Of a DNA stretch of 5,437 nt, positions 4,831 to 5,437 are shown piece after piece. The translations under genes and the position numbers were made by a program. The notes under the pieces were generated by a model. That model searched no databases. It worked only from the letters and a program-made list of their open reading frames with translations, and was not told the origin of the DNA. Where the stretch lies: NCBI GenBank assembly GCA_016214375.1, contig JACROQ010000014.1, forward strand, positions 1 to 5,437, written 5' to 3'. How positions within the stretch are numbered: position 1 is the stretch's first letter; every line of letters starts with the position of its first letter. This stretch comes from Nitrospirota bacterium. Its GTDB lineage: Bacteria > Nitrospirota > 9FT-COMBO-42-15 > HDB-SIOI813.

Positions 4831-5437
4831 ATGGAACTACTGACCCGGCGATACAGGACCACACAGAAGGTCATCGGCCCTCTCCTTTTCGTTGAGCGGG
4901 CGACCCGCATCTCCATCGGCGGGATGGTCAGGATTATATTGTCTGAAGGAGATGAGAGATTGGGTCAGGTGATCGAGGTATCTGAAGAGCATGCGGTGAT
5001 ACAGATGCTGGAGGAGACCACAGGGGTCAGCATCCAGGATACGGATATCTATTTTACAGGGAGCGCAGCCAAGGTGGCTCTGTCCCTGGATATGCTTGGA
5101 AGGAGATTTAACGGGATAGGAAGACCGGTGGATGGCCTTCCTCCGGTCCTGCCGGAAACGCGTTCAGGAATAACAGGATCTTCGATCAACCCTGTGGAAC
5201 GGGGAGAGCCCGCTGACTTTATCCAGACTGGGTTATCTGCCATTGACGGGTTGAACACCCTGGTGCGGGGACAGAAACTCCCCATCTTCTCTGCCTCCGG
5301 CCTTCCGGCAAAGGAGATCGCAGGCCAGATACTCCGGCAGGCCAGGGTAGTGGGGGAAGGGGAGAGGTTTGCTGTGGTATTTGCCGCCATAGGGATTACC
5401 CACCGCGAGGCCTCTTTTTTCATTGAAGAGTTTGAAC
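4831..5437 (+). CDS. atpB: V/A-type ATPase subunit B (nucleotide-binding, non-catalytic), 3'-truncated by window edge
   Basis: Open from the ATG at 4831 to the end of the window (202 codons plus one base) with no stop. The N-terminal beta-barrel carries IGPLLFVE and VIQMLEETTGVS. Then come MLGRRFNGIGRPVDGLPP, SSINPVERGEPADFIQTGLSAIDG, LNTLVRGQKLPIFSASGLP (P151-P159 is the degenerate position of the P-loop, as normal for B) and FAVVFAAIGITHREASFF. These are strong family signatures. B alternates with A in the head and contributes the arginine finger to the catalytic sites; that part lies beyond the window. The usual GLPHNE or GLPHKE is GLPAKE here, a minor change. An in-frame TAG at 4822 prevents an upstream start. 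The gap to atpA is now 145 nt because of the inserted element; without it the gap would be 6 nt. Confidence 0.96.
   Translation, partial: MELLTRRYRTTQKVIGPLLFVERATRISIGGMVRIILSEGDERLGQVIEVSEEHAVIQMLEETTGVSIQDTDIYFTGSAAKVALSLDMLGRRFNGIGRPVDGLPPVLPETRSGITGSSINPVERGEPADFIQTGLSAIDGLNTLVRGQKLPIFSASGLPAKEIAGQILRQARVVGEGERFAVVFAAIGITHREASFFIEEFE

Noticed and set aside
4701..4895. Open frame of 64 codons starting TTG with peptide CHSERSEES...LRFAQGD
   Set aside because: It is a read-through of the inserted repeat element and the start of atpB in another frame. Such peptides are typical artefacts of this repeat. It has no ribosome binding site and no conserved domain.
5049..5423. 124-codon open frame on the - strand
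   Set aside because: Antisense to conserved atpB sequence; the + strand frame matches subunit B throughout.

Overview
This window is the middle of a bacterial V/A-type (rotary) ATPase operon, read entirely on the + strand. The gene order is atpI (partial), atpK, atpE, atpC, atpF, atpA, atpB (partial), the same core order as the Thermus and Enterococcus hirae operons. The 5' half of atpI and any peripheral-stalk G/H gene lie upstream. The rest of atpB and the expected atpD lie downstream. Shine-Dalgarno-like sites, mid-range GC and a bacterial REP/MITE-like repeat point to a bacterium rather than an archaeon. Frequent AGG/AGA arginine and ATA isoleucine codons fit several anaerobic lineages (Desulfobacterota, Nitrospirota and similar), but the lineage cannot be fixed from this sequence.

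Layout: 2-838 is the C-terminal membrane half of subunit I (a). 843-1061 is the c-ring proteolipid, a single 72-residue hairpin. 1066-1578 is peripheral stalk subunit E. 1571-2638 is subunit C, the central-stalk adaptor. 2646-2975 is subunit F. 2976-4685 is the catalytic A subunit. 4831-5437 is the first 202 codons of the nucleotide-binding, non-catalytic B subunit. Together they make the ion-translocating Vo sector (I, K), the stalks (E, C, F) and the A3B3 head. From atpI through atpA, neighbouring genes overlap or are at most 7 nt apart, so translation is probably coupled. No internal promoter or classical terminator was seen.

The one break in this packing is between atpA and atpB. A 135-bp element (4683-4817) sits there with perfect 26-bp terminal inverted repeats, flanked by a 4-bp direct repeat CTTA (4679-4682 and 4818-4821). 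Removing the element and one CTTA restores a tidy junction: atpA would end TTA-TAG, followed 6 nt later by the atpB ATG. The element therefore landed exactly at the atpA stop codon. Its own first three bases, TGA, now terminate atpA, so protein A keeps exactly the same length. Inside the element are two inverted 21-nt units. Each can fold on its own around a GCGAAGC core, and the four differences between the units are compensatory within each unit's short stem. This resembles a head-to-head REP/BIME-type pair, and it is the main unexplained structure in the window.
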